From Bradyrhizobium erythrophlei (GTDB lineage: Bacteria; Pseudomonadota; Alphaproteobacteria; Rhizobiales; Xanthobacteraceae), in contig FSRD01000002.1 of assembly GCA_900129675.1 (NCBI GenBank), forward strand, positions 992,001 to 1,056,000: DNA of 64,000 bases. Reading direction: 5' to 3'. Under the pieces are notes generated by a model, which was not told where the DNA came from, did no database searches, and saw only the letters and a program-made list of their open reading frames with translations. Positions 25,325-34,644 of this stretch are shown one piece after another (position 1 is the stretch's first letter; the number at the start of each line of letters is the position of its first letter). A program made the translations under genes and the position numbers.

Positions 25325-28125
25325 TGTCCCAACCGCTCGATCAAAGCGGGCGCATGCACCTGGTCAGCCTTGTAGTTGCCGGTCAGCGTGTACATCACGA
25401 TGTTGACGCCGGCGCGGAAGGCGAATTCGCGCTGGCGCGGCTCGCCCGGCGTCAGCGGCAGCATCGGCTGGCCATCGGGGCGGATCGCCCAGGCGCCGGC
25501 AAGGTCGTTCGAGGTGATGATGATCGGCGAGACGCCATCGCCGCCGCGCGCCGGACGCTGCGCGGCCTCGTCGTCATCCTCGCGCGGCAGGGCTTCGACC
25601 CAGGTCTGGCCCGAACTGAAGCGGCCCGGGAAATCGCGCAGCAGATAAAACGTCTTGGTCAGTACGTGTTCGCGCGGCACCGGCTCGAGTTCGGGGACGT
25701 CGAGCGAGGAAAGGATGTCGCGCAGCGTCTGCATGCCTGGCGTCTGCGCTGCGCCGTTGTCTCCAGGTGGCGCCTCGACGGCGTCGCGGGTGTCGAACAC
25801 GACAGTGCCGCCCTGCTTCATATAGGCGTCGATGCGGTTGATGGCATCCTGCGGCGGCTTCGGCGCCCCCGGTATCACCGGCCAGTAGATCAACGGGAAG
25901 AATGCCAGCTCGTCATGCGCGGGATCGATGCCGACGGGATCGCCGGCTTCCAGCGCCGTGCGCTGTGCCAGGAACAGGGTCAGCCCGGACATGCCGGCCT
26001 TGACGATGGAATCGACGTCGGCGTTGCCGGTGACGACATAGGCGAGGCGCGTCTGCGAGACCGCCTTGATGGCGAAGTCGTCGTTGTTGTCGGCGCGGCT
26101 TGGCGAGGGGCCCATCGCCACCAGGACGAATGCGATGGCAAGTGCAGCCGGCGCCGCGCGACGCCGCAACAGGGCGGCGAGGCCGGCGCCCAGCATGGCG
26201 ACCACGATCGCATCGATCAGGAACAGCGCCAGCGATGACGACAGCAATATCCCGCGCAGGTCGCGCGGCTCGGCGTTGGTGTAGCTGGCGCGCCGTGCGC
26301 GCAAGCTAGAGGTATCCAGCGGCGCGATGCGATCGGCCGACGCCAGGGTGTTGACGGCGATCGGACCTTCGGCCGAACCATAGAACCCCGGCGGGTGATC
26401 CGCGGTGGCGCGATCGCGATAATCCGCCGGCATCGGCTTTGCGGTCGAGGGCGGCGGGCCGAACGCACCAAAACCGTCGAGCGTGCGCAGCGGCGCCACC
26501 GTCTCCGCGGTCGCCTCGCTGGCGACGCCAGCACCCGGTTTCGACGTGTAGCCAGACATGTCGACCAGCCGCCGCAGCATCTCGACAAAACTGCCCGACA
26601 TCGGCAAGTCAGACCAGCGCATGTCGGCGCCGACATGAAACAGGCTGACCACGCCCTTGCCGCGATGTTCGCCGGTCACCAGCGGCGTGCCGTCTTCCAG
26701 CGACGCCCAGCTCTTGGTCGCCAGCACCGCATCCGGTTCCGCCAAAACCTGCCGGCTGATGGTGACGTCCTTCGGTACCACAAGGCCTGCGAACGGTCCG
26801 TCCGCGGCAAACGAGGCCATATGCTGCGGCTTTTCCCAGGTCAGGCTGCCGCCCAGAGTGCGGCCGCCGCGGCGCAATTTCACCGGCACCAGATCGTCGT
26901 CGGCCTGCGCCAGACGCGGGCCGGCGAACCGTACCAGCACGCCGCCCTGCTCGATCCATGCGTTGAGACGCTCGCGGATTTCCGGCGACAGCGTGCCGAC
27001 ATCCGCCAATACGATCATCGGCAGCCGCTGATCGAGAAATTGCGCGATCACTTGCTGCGGCGCGCCGCGATCGCCAAGCCGCACATCGGCGAACGGCGAC
27101 AGCGCGCGGGTGAGATAGAAGGTCGAGGCCAGCAGCGGCTGCGCGGTATCGGTGCTCGAGCCACTGACCACGCCGATGGCGCGCCGCCGCCATCGCTTGT
27201 CGAGCAACTGGACCGCGCCGGCGGAACGCTCGCCCGAGATTTCAAGCCGCGCGATGTCGTTGCGCAGTTCGACCGGAATGTCGAACGCCGCCTCGGTATC
27301 GCGTTCCTGCGGTCCAAAACTGTAACGGGCTTCGCCGATCGGCGAGCCCTTGGCGTCGATGGCGCGCACGATGCCGGCGGCAAGGCCGCCATCGGTGCGC
27401 AACACCTTTACGGTCATCTTCGCGGCGGCGTTTTCGGCGGCGGCCAGGGCCAGCGCCGAGGGCGCGCCGCCCTCGAATACCGTCAGCGTACGGTCGCCGA
27501 TGATCTTGCCGAGATTTTCCAGAAACTCAGCGCCGCGCCCGGTATCGACGCCGTCGGCCAGCCACGCGATTTCGGCGTCGCCGGTGGCTTTGAGGAAGCG
27601 CTCGAGGGCCGGCAGCGTCTCGACGCGTTCGACCGAATAGGGTTTTGGCGAAAGCTGTCGCAGCGCCACCCGCGCCGTGCCGCCCGGCATCAAGGTGATG
27701 TCGCGCGCTGGCTCCGACAGCGGAACCAGCGCGATGCCGCGCCGGTCGTTGTCGGCATTCGCGATCAATTCATCGGCAGCCTTGATCCGGATGTCCCAAC
27801 TCGACGCAGCGCTCCAGCCGTCGTCGAGCAGGATCACCAGCGGCGCCTTGCTGTCCCCGACTGCGGTCTGTGGATTCCAGATCGGGCCGGCGGCGGCGAG
27901 GATGATGAGTGCGGCAGCGGTCAGGCGCAACAGGGTCAGCCACCATGGCGTGCGCGACGGGGTTTCTTCCTTCGGCGCGATGTCGAACAACAGTCGCGTT
28001 GGCGGGAACTCGATCCGCTTCGGCCGCGGCGGCATCACCCGCAACAGCCACCACAGCACCGGCAGGCTAAACAGACCCAGCAGCAGCAGCGGTTCGGCAA
28101 AGGAGAGGGGGAGACCTGCGATCAT
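25321..28125 (-). CDS. BatA-domain / DUF4159 membrane protein (MoxR operon, gene 3)
   Basis: The 934-residue protein opens with the aerotolerance BatA N-terminal domain: helix PLLLLGLFSLPVLWWLLRVM, then PPRPKRIEFPPTRLLFDI, then a second helix (TLLRLTAAALIILAAAGPIW) before a vWA-like segment LVILLDDGWSAASSWD. A central amidotransferase-like region and two more membrane helices (about residues 620-690, ILLSSSLALFLIDAIVVAML) lead to a C-terminal DUF4159 domain (RLAYVVTGNADVDSIVKAGM ... FPLIYWPVIPGAP ... GGTVVFDTRDA ... FYLLRDFPGRF). It is the scaffold-like member of the MoxR system and overlaps both neighbours by 4 nt. Biochemical role unknown. Confidence 0.88.
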   Translation of the reverse strand: MIAGLPLSFAEPLLLLGLFSLPVLWWLLRVMPPRPKRIEFPPTRLLFDIAPKEETPSRTPWWLTLLRLTAAALIILAAAGPIWNPQTAVGDSKAPLVILLDDGWSAASSWDIRIKAADELIANADNDRRGIALVPLSEPARDITLMPGGTARVALRQLSPKPYSVERVETLPALERFLKATGDAEIAWLADGVDTGRGAEFLENLGKIIGDRTLTVFEGGAPSALALAAAENAAAKMTVKVLRTDGGLAAGIVRAIDAKGSPIGEARYSFGPQERDTEAAFDIPVELRNDIARLEISGERSAGAVQLLDKRWRRRAIGVVSGSSTDTAQPLLASTFYLTRALSPFADVRLGDRGAPQQVIAQFLDQRLPMIVLADVGTLSPEIRERLNAWIEQGGVLVRFAGPRLAQADDDLVPVKLRRGGRTLGGSLTWEKPQHMASFAADGPFAGLVVPKDVTISRQVLAEPDAVLATKSWASLEDGTPLVTGEHRGKGVVSLFHVGADMRWSDLPMSGSFVEMLRRLVDMSGYTSKPGAGVASEATAETVAPLRTLDGFGAFGPPPSTAKPMPADYRDRATADHPPGFYGSAEGPIAVNTLASADRIAPLDTSSLRARRASYTNAEPRDLRGILLSSSLALFLIDAIVVAMLGAGLAALLRRRAAPAALAIAFVLVAMGPSPSRADNNDDFAIKAVSQTRLAYVVTGNADVDSIVKAGMSGLTLFLAQRTALEAGDPVGIDPAHDELAFFPLIYWPVIPGAPKPPQDAINRIDAYMKQGGTVVFDTRDAVEAPPGDNGAAQTPGMQTLRDILSSLDVPELEPVPREHVLTKTFYLLRDFPGRFSSGQTWVEALPREDDDEAAQRPARGGDGVSPIIITSNDLAGAWAIRPDGQPMLPLTPGEPRQREFAFRAGVNIVMYTLTGNYKADQVHAPALIERLGQ

Positions 28126-29066
28126 GCGCCTCGCCCCACTTTGACGCTCGAGCGCACGCCGCCCTTGCTCACCATCATGCCGGAATGCAGGAACAGCAGC
28201 AGTTCGGCGGCGGAGCGGCTGGTGGTGTGGGTCGAGAACAGCCAGTCGAGCTTGTTGGTCTCGCTGCGGATCTCGTCGCGATGCAGGGCGACGCGCGCGA
28301 CGTAGTCGCGCGCCCAGCTCTCGGCGCGGCCCGCGGTGATCTGGCTTCCATCTTCCGGTTCGACGAATTCGACGCGGCCGGAATACGGGAAAGTCTCTTC
28401 GGCGGGGTCGACGACCTGGACCAACGTGCCATGCGCGCCGGAGGCGGACAATCCCGCCAGCATGCTCCTGATCTCAGGCATCGGCGACCAGAAATCCGAC
28501 AGCACCACGATTTGGGCCAGTGCCGCGGGCACGAACGACGGCGGCAGGCTCGCACGCGTCGCATCGTCGTGCAGCATCGCCTGCGCCATCTTGTCGATCA
28601 CGTTGCTGCTCGAGGTCGGGTTCATCAGGCCGGGGACGCCGACGCGTTCGCCGCCCGAGACCAGAAGCTCGGCCAGCGCGAAGGTGACGATCAGTCCTCG
28701 CTCCAGCTTGCTGTCGCGCGCTCCCTTGGAGGCAAACGCCATCGACGGCGAACGGTCCGGCCACAGCCACACGGTGTGCGCGGCCTCCCATTCCTGTTCG
28801 CGGACATAGAGATGATCGTCGCGCGCCGAGCGGCGCCAGTCGACGTTCTGCGACGGTTCGCCCGAGACAAAGCGGCGGTACTGCCAGAAACTTTCGCCGG
28901 CGCCGGCGCGCCGCCTGCCATGCAGGCCGTGAATGACGTTGGCGGCGATGCGGCGGGCTTCGAGCACAAGGCGCGGCAGCGACGCGGCGAGCGTTCGGCT
29001 TTCGCCATCGGCACGTCGGATTGCTGTGATCTCCTCGCCCAGGTGCCTGCTCTCTGCGGCCATCAA
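28122..29066 (-). CDS. DUF58 protein (MoxR operon, gene 2)
   Basis: This 314-residue soluble protein carries the DUF58 signature: HGRRRAGAGESFWQYRRFVS, GEPSQNVDWRRSARDDHLYV and REQEWEAAHTVWLWPDRSPS, leading into a vWA-like core. DUF58 proteins are encoded next to MoxR ATPases throughout bacteria and are thought to be their substrates or adaptors. ATGA overlaps link it to the upstream ATPase and the downstream BatA/DUF4159 gene, so the four genes are one translationally coupled unit. Confidence 0.92.
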   Translation of the reverse strand: MMAAESRHLGEEITAIRRADGESRTLAASLPRLVLEARRIAANVIHGLHGRRRAGAGESFWQYRRFVSGEPSQNVDWRRSARDDHLYVREQEWEAAHTVWLWPDRSPSMAFASKGARDSKLERGLIVTFALAELLVSGGERVGVPGLMNPTSSSNVIDKMAQAMLHDDATRASLPPSFVPAALAQIVVLSDFWSPMPEIRSMLAGLSASGAHGTLVQVVDPAEETFPYSGRVEFVEPEDGSQITAGRAESWARDYVARVALHRDEIRSETNKLDWLFSTHTTSRSAAELLLFLHSGMMVSKGGVRSSVKVGRGA

Positions 29067-30061
29067 CCAATCCGCGCCTTCAATTGCCTGATCACGTCGG
29101 GAATCGTGCGGCCCTCGGCACGCGCCGAGAATGTCAGCGCCATGCGGTGCTTGAGAACGGGTTCGGCGAGATCGAGCACGTCGTCGATCGAGGGCGCGAG
29201 CCGGCCATCGAGCAGCGCGCGGGCGCGGACCGCCAGCATCAGCGACTGGCTGGCGCGCGGACCCGGGCCCCAGGCGATCAGCTTCTCGCCACCGTCGGGA
29301 TTGGGGCGCGCGGCGCGCACCAGCGAAAGGATCGCCTCGACGACGCTGTCGCCGACCGGCAGGCGCCGCACCAGCCGCTGCGCGGCAATCAGGATCTCCG
29401 CATTCATCGAGGCTTTCGCCAGCGTCTCATCCGCGCCGGTGGTCTCGAACAGGATGCGCCGTTCGGCGTCGCGATCGGGATAATCGACGTCGATCTCCAT
29501 CAGGAAACGATCGAGCTGCGCTTCGGGCAGCGGATAGGTGCCTTCCTGCTCCAGCGGGTTTTGGGTCGCGAGCACGTGGAACGGCTTGGGCAGATCGTGG
29601 CGCGCGCCGGCCACGGTGATGTGCTGTTCCTGCATCGCCTGCAGCAGCGCCGACTGGGTGCGCGGGCTGGCGCGGTTGATTTCGTCGGCCATCAGCAGCT
29701 GTGCGAACACGGGACCGGCGATGAAGCGGAACGACCGCTTGCCGGTGCTGCTCTCGTCCAGCACCTCGGCGCCCAGAATGTCCGACGGCATCAGGTCTGG
29801 CGTGAACTGGATGCGCTTGGCGTCGAGGCCCAGCGTGATGCCGAGCGTTTCGACCAGCTTGGTCTTGGCCAGACCGGGAACCCCGATCAGCAAGGCGTGA
29901 CCGCCGGACAGGATCGTCACCAGGGTGTTTTCGATCACCCGATCCTGGCCGAAGATGACGGTGGAGATCGCCTCCTTCGCAGCACGGATTTGACCGGAGA
30001 CCTGTTCGGCCGAACGGACGATTCCGTCTTCCAGTTTCTCGACACTGTCTGCGCCAGGCAT
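29063..30061 (-). CDS. MoxR-family AAA+ ATPase (MoxR operon, gene 1)
   Basis: The 332-residue ATPase has Walker A as GVPGLAKTKLVE, Walker B/sensor region LLMADEINRASPRTQSALLQ (ADEIN), ATQNPLEQEGTYPLPEAQLD with RFLM, and the C-terminal lid. MoxR ATPases act as chaperones that insert metal or assemble protein complexes together with vWA proteins. The start at 30061 is preferred since AAGGAGA stands 6 nt upstream; an in-frame ATG at 30115 would add 18 unlike residues (350 in total). It is the first gene of the operon and divergent from a DUF1285 gene. Confidence 0.93.
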   Translation of the reverse strand: MPGADSVEKLEDGIVRSAEQVSGQIRAAKEAISTVIFGQDRVIENTLVTILSGGHALLIGVPGLAKTKLVETLGITLGLDAKRIQFTPDLMPSDILGAEVLDESSTGKRSFRFIAGPVFAQLLMADEINRASPRTQSALLQAMQEQHITVAGARHDLPKPFHVLATQNPLEQEGTYPLPEAQLDRFLMEIDVDYPDRDAERRILFETTGADETLAKASMNAEILIAAQRLVRRLPVGDSVVEAILSLVRAARPNPDGGEKLIAWGPGPRASQSLMLAVRARALLDGRLAPSIDDVLDLAEPVLKHRMALTFSARAEGRTIPDVIRQLKARIG

Positions 30062-30298
30062 TTCGTTCTCCTTGCCAGATCCTGTGATGACGCTGCCCGA
30101 TATCGGCGTCGTCATGCCATGAACCTCATGCTAAACCGATGCAAAGGCCATGTATTCGTTGAATTAGACTATCCCCACATTATCGGTATTTAGGGGTATG
30201 AGCGGCATCACGAAGTGGCGAGAATGTCGTCCAGCTCACATCTTCGAGTACGTGCACCAATCGTGCCAGATTGAGGCTAGCAAATCTTAAGGCAAACA

Positions 30299-30940
30299 AT
30301 GGCGAACGAAGGGCAGACCGGCCAAAACCGTGAGACCACGGGCCTTGAAAGCAAGGGTCTCGAAGGCCTCACCGCCGCGGCCAGCAATGCCGCGAAAGCC
30401 AATCCTGCCGACGCAAAGGGATTACCCCCGGTGCATCTATGGAATCCGCCGTTTTGTGGTGAACTCGACATGCGAATCGCCGGCGATGGCATGTGGTTCT
30501 ACATGGGGACACCAATCGGCCGGCCGGCGCTGGTCCGGCTGTTTTCGACCATTCTCAAGCGCGAGGACGGCAAGCACTTTCTCGTGACCCCGGTGGAGAA
30601 GGTCGGCATCCGCGTCGACGATGCGCCGTTCCTGGCCGTCGAGATGCGGACCGAAGCGGACGAACGCGGCCGGCTGCTGCGTTTTCGCACCAATGTCGAT
30701 GACTGGGTTGGCTGCGACCGCGGACACCGCCTGCGATTCGAGATGGCCGCCGATGGTGGTCTCACGCCCTATCTTCACGTCCGCGCTGATTTATGGGCCA
30801 AGGTGACCCGCGCGATCTACTACGATCTGGTTGACATGGGCGAGGAGCGGGTGGTCGATGGCCAACCGATGTTCGGGATCGAATCCGGCGGCGAATTCTT
30901 CGCAATGGCGGACGCGAAGCAGGTGAGGGACGCGCTTTGA
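30299..30940 (+). CDS. DUF1285 protein
   Basis: The 213-residue protein matches DUF1285: PPVHLWNPPFCGELDMRIAG, then DGMWFYMGTPIGRPALVRLF, STILKREDGKHFLVTPVEKV, and the later VDDAPFLAVEM. Known structures of the family are small beta-rich proteins of unknown role. Residues 1-45 are probably disordered. It begins a plus-strand run in which each gene overlaps the next, ending with CCA nucleotidyltransferase and a TauE protein. It is divergent from the MoxR operon. Confidence 0.88.
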   Translation: MANEGQTGQNRETTGLESKGLEGLTAAASNAAKANPADAKGLPPVHLWNPPFCGELDMRIAGDGMWFYMGTPIGRPALVRLFSTILKREDGKHFLVTPVEKVGIRVDDAPFLAVEMRTEADERGRLLRFRTNVDDWVGCDRGHRLRFEMAADGGLTPYLHVRADLWAKVTRAIYYDLVDMGEERVVDGQPMFGIESGGEFFAMADAKQVRDAL

Positions 30941-31608
30941 ACGGCACGATGCTGAAGATGGAACCGGCCGCCACCAGCGCGGCGGAATTCTTCGAGCGAA
31001 CCCGGGCGCGGCTCAATTTCGACGTTCCGCCGGGACTGATCGATCCCAATATCATTCCCAAAAGCGGCGATCAGGGCACCGATCGCATGCTGGAGATCAT
31101 CGCGCGCGAACAGCCGGTGCGGCCGGCCGCGGTATTGATCCCGGTGGTCGACCATCCGCAGCCGACCGTGCTCTTGACGCAGCGCTCGGCGCATCTCAAC
31201 GAACATGCCGGCCAGATCGCGTTTCCCGGCGGCAAGATCGACGTGACCGACGCCTCGCCGCTCGATGCCGCCTTGCGCGAGGCCTACGAGGAAGTCGGCC
31301 TCAAGCGCGAATTCATCGAGCCGATCGGTTATCTCGATCTCTATGGAACCGGTTTTGGATTTCGCATCCTGCCGACGGTGGCGCGGGTCAAACCCGGTTT
31401 CAAACTCAGGATCAATGAAGGCGAAGTGGATGACGCCTTCGAGGTGCCGCTCGCATTTCTGATGAATCCGGCGAACCACCAGATCCATAGCAAGGAATTC
31501 CGCGGCATGGAGCGGTCCTATTACGCCATGCCGTATGCCGAGCGTTATATCTGGGGCGCGACGGCGGGAATCCTGCGCGTGCTGTATGAGCGGATCTTTT
31601 TGCCATGA
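30937..31608 (+). CDS. CoA pyrophosphatase-type Nudix hydrolase (NudL-like)
   Basis: The UPF0035/CoA signature LLTQRSAHLNEHAGQIAFPG, followed by GKID, joins directly to the Nudix box (PLDAALREAYEEVGL), so the predicted reaction is cleavage of CoA to phosphopantetheine and 3',5'-ADP. The product is 223 residues when read from TTG 30937, which has GTGAGGGA at 7 nt and overlaps the DUF1285 stop; ATG 30949 is the next choice but has no ribosome site. It sits between DUF1285 and DUF6111 genes with 4-nt overlaps. Confidence 0.9.
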   Translation: MNGTMLKMEPAATSAAEFFERTRARLNFDVPPGLIDPNIIPKSGDQGTDRMLEIIAREQPVRPAAVLIPVVDHPQPTVLLTQRSAHLNEHAGQIAFPGGKIDVTDASPLDAALREAYEEVGLKREFIEPIGYLDLYGTGFGFRILPTVARVKPGFKLRINEGEVDDAFEVPLAFLMNPANHQIHSKEFRGMERSYYAMPYAERYIWGATAGILRVLYERIFLP

Positions 31609-31868
31609 TCCGCCCGGCATTGACCGAAGTCGGAATCTTCCTGATCCCGTTCGCGGTCTATGCCCTGTTCCTGATCGCCAGCCGTTCCGGATTGCTGGTG
31701 CAATCTTCCTGGCCGGCGCATCGGCTGGCAAAACTGGTACTGGGGTCGCTGCTGCTGGTGATCACCAGTTTCGTCCTGCTGGCGCGTTTTTCCGGCGCGC
31801 CGCCCAAGTCGACCTACATTCCCGCCCACATGGAGAACGGCAAGTTCGTTCCCGGAGTTGAGAAATGA
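31605..31868 (+). CDS. DUF6111 small membrane protein
   Basis: The 87-residue product has two hydrophobic helices (EVGIFLIPFAVYALFLIASR and LAKLVLGSLLLVITSFVLLA) and a Pro-rich C-terminus (PPKSTYIPAHMENGKFVPGV) characteristic of the small alphaproteobacterial DUF6111 family. Its ATG overlaps the Nudix stop by 4 nt, and its own stop overlaps the cca start by 4 nt. The function is unknown; the conserved position before CCA nucleotidyltransferase is its main clue. Confidence 0.85.
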   Translation: MIRPALTEVGIFLIPFAVYALFLIASRSGLLVQSSWPAHRLAKLVLGSLLLVITSFVLLARFSGAPPKSTYIPAHMENGKFVPGVEK

Positions 31869-33121
31869 GCGAGGTGCCCGTGCTGTCGGATGCGCCCTGG
31901 CTGAGGTCCGGTCCGGCGGCCCGTGTGCTCGCCTTGCTTAACGGCGGGAACGAGGAAGCCCGCGTCGTCGGCGGCGCGGTCCGCAACGCGCTGATGAAGA
32001 TCCCGATCGCCGATATCGATATCGCGACCTCCGCGGTCCCTGAGGAGGTCGTCCGCCGCGCCAGGGCGGCCGGCATCAAGAGCGTGCCGACCGGCATCGA
32101 GCACGGCACCGTGACGCTGGTGGTCGACGGCCATCCATTCGAGGTGACGACGCTGCGCGAGGATACCGAGACCTACGGCCGCAAGGCCAAGGTCGCGTTC
32201 GGCCGCGACTGGGTCCGCGACGCGGAGCGGCGCGACTTCACCATCAATGGTCTCTCGGTCGATGCCGCCGGCGTCGTGCACGACCATGTCGGCGGGCTCG
32301 CGGATATCGCCGCCAGACGCGTGCGTTTCATCGGCGATCCCGCCGCGCGGATCGCCGAGGATTATTTACGCATCCTCCGGTTCTTCCGCTTTCACGCCGC
32401 TTATGCGGTCGGAGAACCCGATCGCGCCGGATATCTCGCCTGCATTGGCGGACGCGCGGGATTGGCGAATCTCTCGGCGGAACGCATTCGCATGGAGATG
32501 CTCAAGCTCGTGGTCGCCAAGGGAGCCGGGATCGCGGTCACGGCGATGGCCGACGGCGGCCTGCTGCTGCCGATCTTCGGCGGCGTCGCCTACACCGGGC
32601 CCTTTGCGGCGATGATATCGGCGGAACATCTGCTGGGACTTGAAGCCAACGCGGTTCGAAGGCTGAGCGCGCTCACGGTTGCCGTCACCGAGGATGCCAA
32701 ACGCGTCGCGGCGCGGCTGCGCCTCTCCAATGCCGAGACCAAGGCGCTGGATTCGATGGGCCATCGCTGGTGGCGGCTGGCCGGCATGGACGAGGCGACG
32801 GCGCGGCGGCGGCTCTACCGGCTCGGCGAGGAGCCCTATCGCGACCGCCTGATGCTGGCATGGGCGCGGGGCGGCGCGCGCCACGACACCGCCTATTGGC
32901 GCGCGCTGGCCACGCTGGCGCAGCGCTGGAGCGCGCCGAAATTTCCGCTCAAGGCGGCCGACTTCGTCGCGCGTGGAATTGCCGAAGGCCCGGCGCTGGG
33001 ACACGTGCTGACGCTGGCGGAAGACGCCTGGCTCGCTGCCGATTTTCCTGACGATCCGTCCGCGCTGACCGCGATCGCCGACGAGGCCGCCACCCGTTTC
33101 ACACGCGATCATCGGCTGTGA
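31865..33121 (+). CDS. cca: CCA tRNA nucleotidyltransferase
   Basis: The enzyme adds or repairs the 3' CCA of tRNAs. The 418-residue class II protein shows ARVVGGAVRNALMKIPIADI leading to the catalytic DIDIATSAVPEEV, the RRDFTINGLSVDAAG motif and the helical ERIRMEMLKL neck region, followed by an alphaproteobacterial C-terminal helical domain. There is no HD phosphohydrolase motif. It overlaps DUF6111 and the following TauE gene by 4 nt, so it is in the middle of a coupled operon. Confidence 0.93.
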   Translation: MSEVPVLSDAPWLRSGPAARVLALLNGGNEEARVVGGAVRNALMKIPIADIDIATSAVPEEVVRRARAAGIKSVPTGIEHGTVTLVVDGHPFEVTTLREDTETYGRKAKVAFGRDWVRDAERRDFTINGLSVDAAGVVHDHVGGLADIAARRVRFIGDPAARIAEDYLRILRFFRFHAAYAVGEPDRAGYLACIGGRAGLANLSAERIRMEMLKLVVAKGAGIAVTAMADGGLLLPIFGGVAYTGPFAAMISAEHLLGLEANAVRRLSALTVAVTEDAKRVAARLRLSNAETKALDSMGHRWWRLAGMDEATARRRLYRLGEEPYRDRLMLAWARGGARHDTAYWRALATLAQRWSAPKFPLKAADFVARGIAEGPALGHVLTLAEDAWLAADFPDDPSALTAIADEAATRFTRDHRL

Positions 33122-33885
33122 ATATTCTCGCAGGCTTTGCCGACATCTCGCTCGTCCAGCTCCTGCTGGTGGCCGGCGTTGCGCTGTTTGCCTCGCTGAT
33201 CGGCGGCCTAGCCGGCTATGGCACTGGCGCGCTGATGCCGCTGGTGCTGGTGCCCCTGATCGGCGCCGAGCCCGTGGTGCCGATCATCGCGATCTCAGCC
33301 GTCTTCACCAATATCAGCCGTTTCACCGCCTATTTCCGCTATATCGACCGGCGCCGCGCGCTGATCGTCGTCGCGGCCGCCGCGCTCACGACGGCGCTTG
33401 GCGCCTACGGCTATACGCGGCTGACCAATGCAGGTGCTGCGCTGGTGATCGGAACCATGCTGATCTCAAGCGTGCCCTTGCGCCGGCTGGCCAGGCGCCG
33501 CGAAGTCAGGATCGGCGACAGCGGGCTTGCCGCCAGCGCGGTCGGTTACGGCGTCGTGGTCGGGGGCACCTCGGGCTCGGGGGTGATCCTGCTGTCGCTG
33601 TTGATGGCCGCCGGCCTCGAAGGCGCGGCCGTGATCGCCACCGATGCGGTGATCTCGGTTGCGACCAGCGTCATCAAGATTTCGGTGTTCGGCCTATCCG
33701 GCGTCGTCACTGCGCAGGTGCTCGCCTTTGCGCTCCTGATCGGAATCATCGCGATACCCGGCGCCTTTCTTGCCAGGGCGTTCGTCGAACGGATGCCGGT
33801 GCATATCCACACCGCGATCCTCGACGCCGCCGTCATCACGGGCGGCGTGGTGATGATCTCCACGGCGCTGCGGCAATTGCTTTAG
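33118..33885 (+). CDS. TauE/SafE-type membrane transporter
   Basis: The 255-residue protein from GTG 33118 (overlapping the cca stop as GTGA) has about eight hydrophobic helices with the family's internal repeat and glycine-rich segments (ASLIGGLAGYGTGALMPLVL and AVGYGVVVGGTSGSGVILLS). TauE/SafE proteins export sulfite or other small anions across the inner membrane. Substrate is unknown here. It converges with the HAD gene, with 9 nt between stops. Confidence 0.88.
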   Translation: MNILAGFADISLVQLLLVAGVALFASLIGGLAGYGTGALMPLVLVPLIGAEPVVPIIAISAVFTNISRFTAYFRYIDRRRALIVVAAAALTTALGAYGYTRLTNAGAALVIGTMLISSVPLRRLARRREVRIGDSGLAASAVGYGVVVGGTSGSGVILLSLLMAAGLEGAAVIATDAVISVATSVIKISVFGLSGVVTAQVLAFALLIGIIAIPGAFLARAFVERMPVHIHTAILDAAVITGGVVMISTALRQLL

Positions 33886-33894
33886 TTTTTGCCT

Positions 33895-34644
33895 TTATCC
33901 GTGTTCGGCCGGCAGCAACTCCGTCAGCGAGCGGATGATGCGATCGGGCCTGATGGCGGAATCCGCGGGCAGGCCTTCGCCGTGAACGTCGATCCAGATG
34001 GCATAGATGCCGAGGCGCTGCGGCGCTTCGACTTCCCATTCCAGATTGTCCCCGATCATCCATGTCTCGGGTGCGGTGACGCCGAGCGCCTGCATGGCGT
34101 GCAGATAGGCGCGCTCGTCCGGTTTGCCGAAACCATGCTCGCCCTCGATCTGGATGTGGTCGAACCGGTGCGTCAGCGCAAAGCGCTCGACCTTTGCGCG
34201 CTGGGATTCGGCGGCGCCGTTGGTCACCAGCGCCAGTTTGACGCCGTGCGCTTTCAGGGCATCGATGGCGTCATGCGCGCCCGGGAAGACGAACATCTCC
34301 TCTTCGCGATAGGCGGTGAAGCGATTGGCGAGCCGGGTCGCGAGATCCATTGAAAGGGTGGTCCGGTGAGCTGCGGCAAGTGTGGCAAATCCGTCCCTGA
34401 CGACCACGTGGCGTGCTTCGCCGAGTTTCAGCCGCCACTCCGCCCCGGCTTTCGCCCAGAATTTTCGGCCGGACTCCACGATTGCCGCTGCAACCTGTTG
34501 TGACGACAGCGGCGCAAATTCGCCGGCAAATTCGCGCGCGACATTGTTCCAGGCGATATCGGGTCGGCCATAGGCCGACAAGATGGTCTCATCCATGTCG
34601 ATCAGCATCGCGCGGGGGAGTTGCGTCATGGGTTTCACGGCCAT
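33895..34644 (-). CDS. HAD superfamily hydrolase
   Basis: The 249-residue product shows HAD motif I (MLIDMDETILSAYGRP), motif II (LALVTNGAA), motif III Lys in FGKPDERAYLHAM, and motif IV (TWMIGDNLEWEVEAPQRLGI), with a helical cap between I and II. It is a phosphatase of unknown substrate, of the YjjG/REG-2 kind. The start at 34644 overlaps the hemF stop by 10 nt; ATG 34629 is an alternative that starts nearer the first strand. It is likely cotranscribed with hemF. Confidence 0.9.
   Translation of the reverse strand: MAVKPMTQLPRAMLIDMDETILSAYGRPDIAWNNVAREFAGEFAPLSSQQVAAAIVESGRKFWAKAGAEWRLKLGEARHVVVRDGFATLAAAHRTTLSMDLATRLANRFTAYREEEMFVFPGAHDAIDALKAHGVKLALVTNGAAESQRAKVERFALTHRFDHIQIEGEHGFGKPDERAYLHAMQALGVTAPETWMIGDNLEWEVEAPQRLGIYAIWIDVHGEGLPADSAIRPDRIIRSLTELLPAEHG

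Noticed and set aside
26395..28305. Plus-strand ORF of 636 aa
   Set aside because: Antisense to the BatA/DUF4159 gene; high Arg, His and Gln and no domain.
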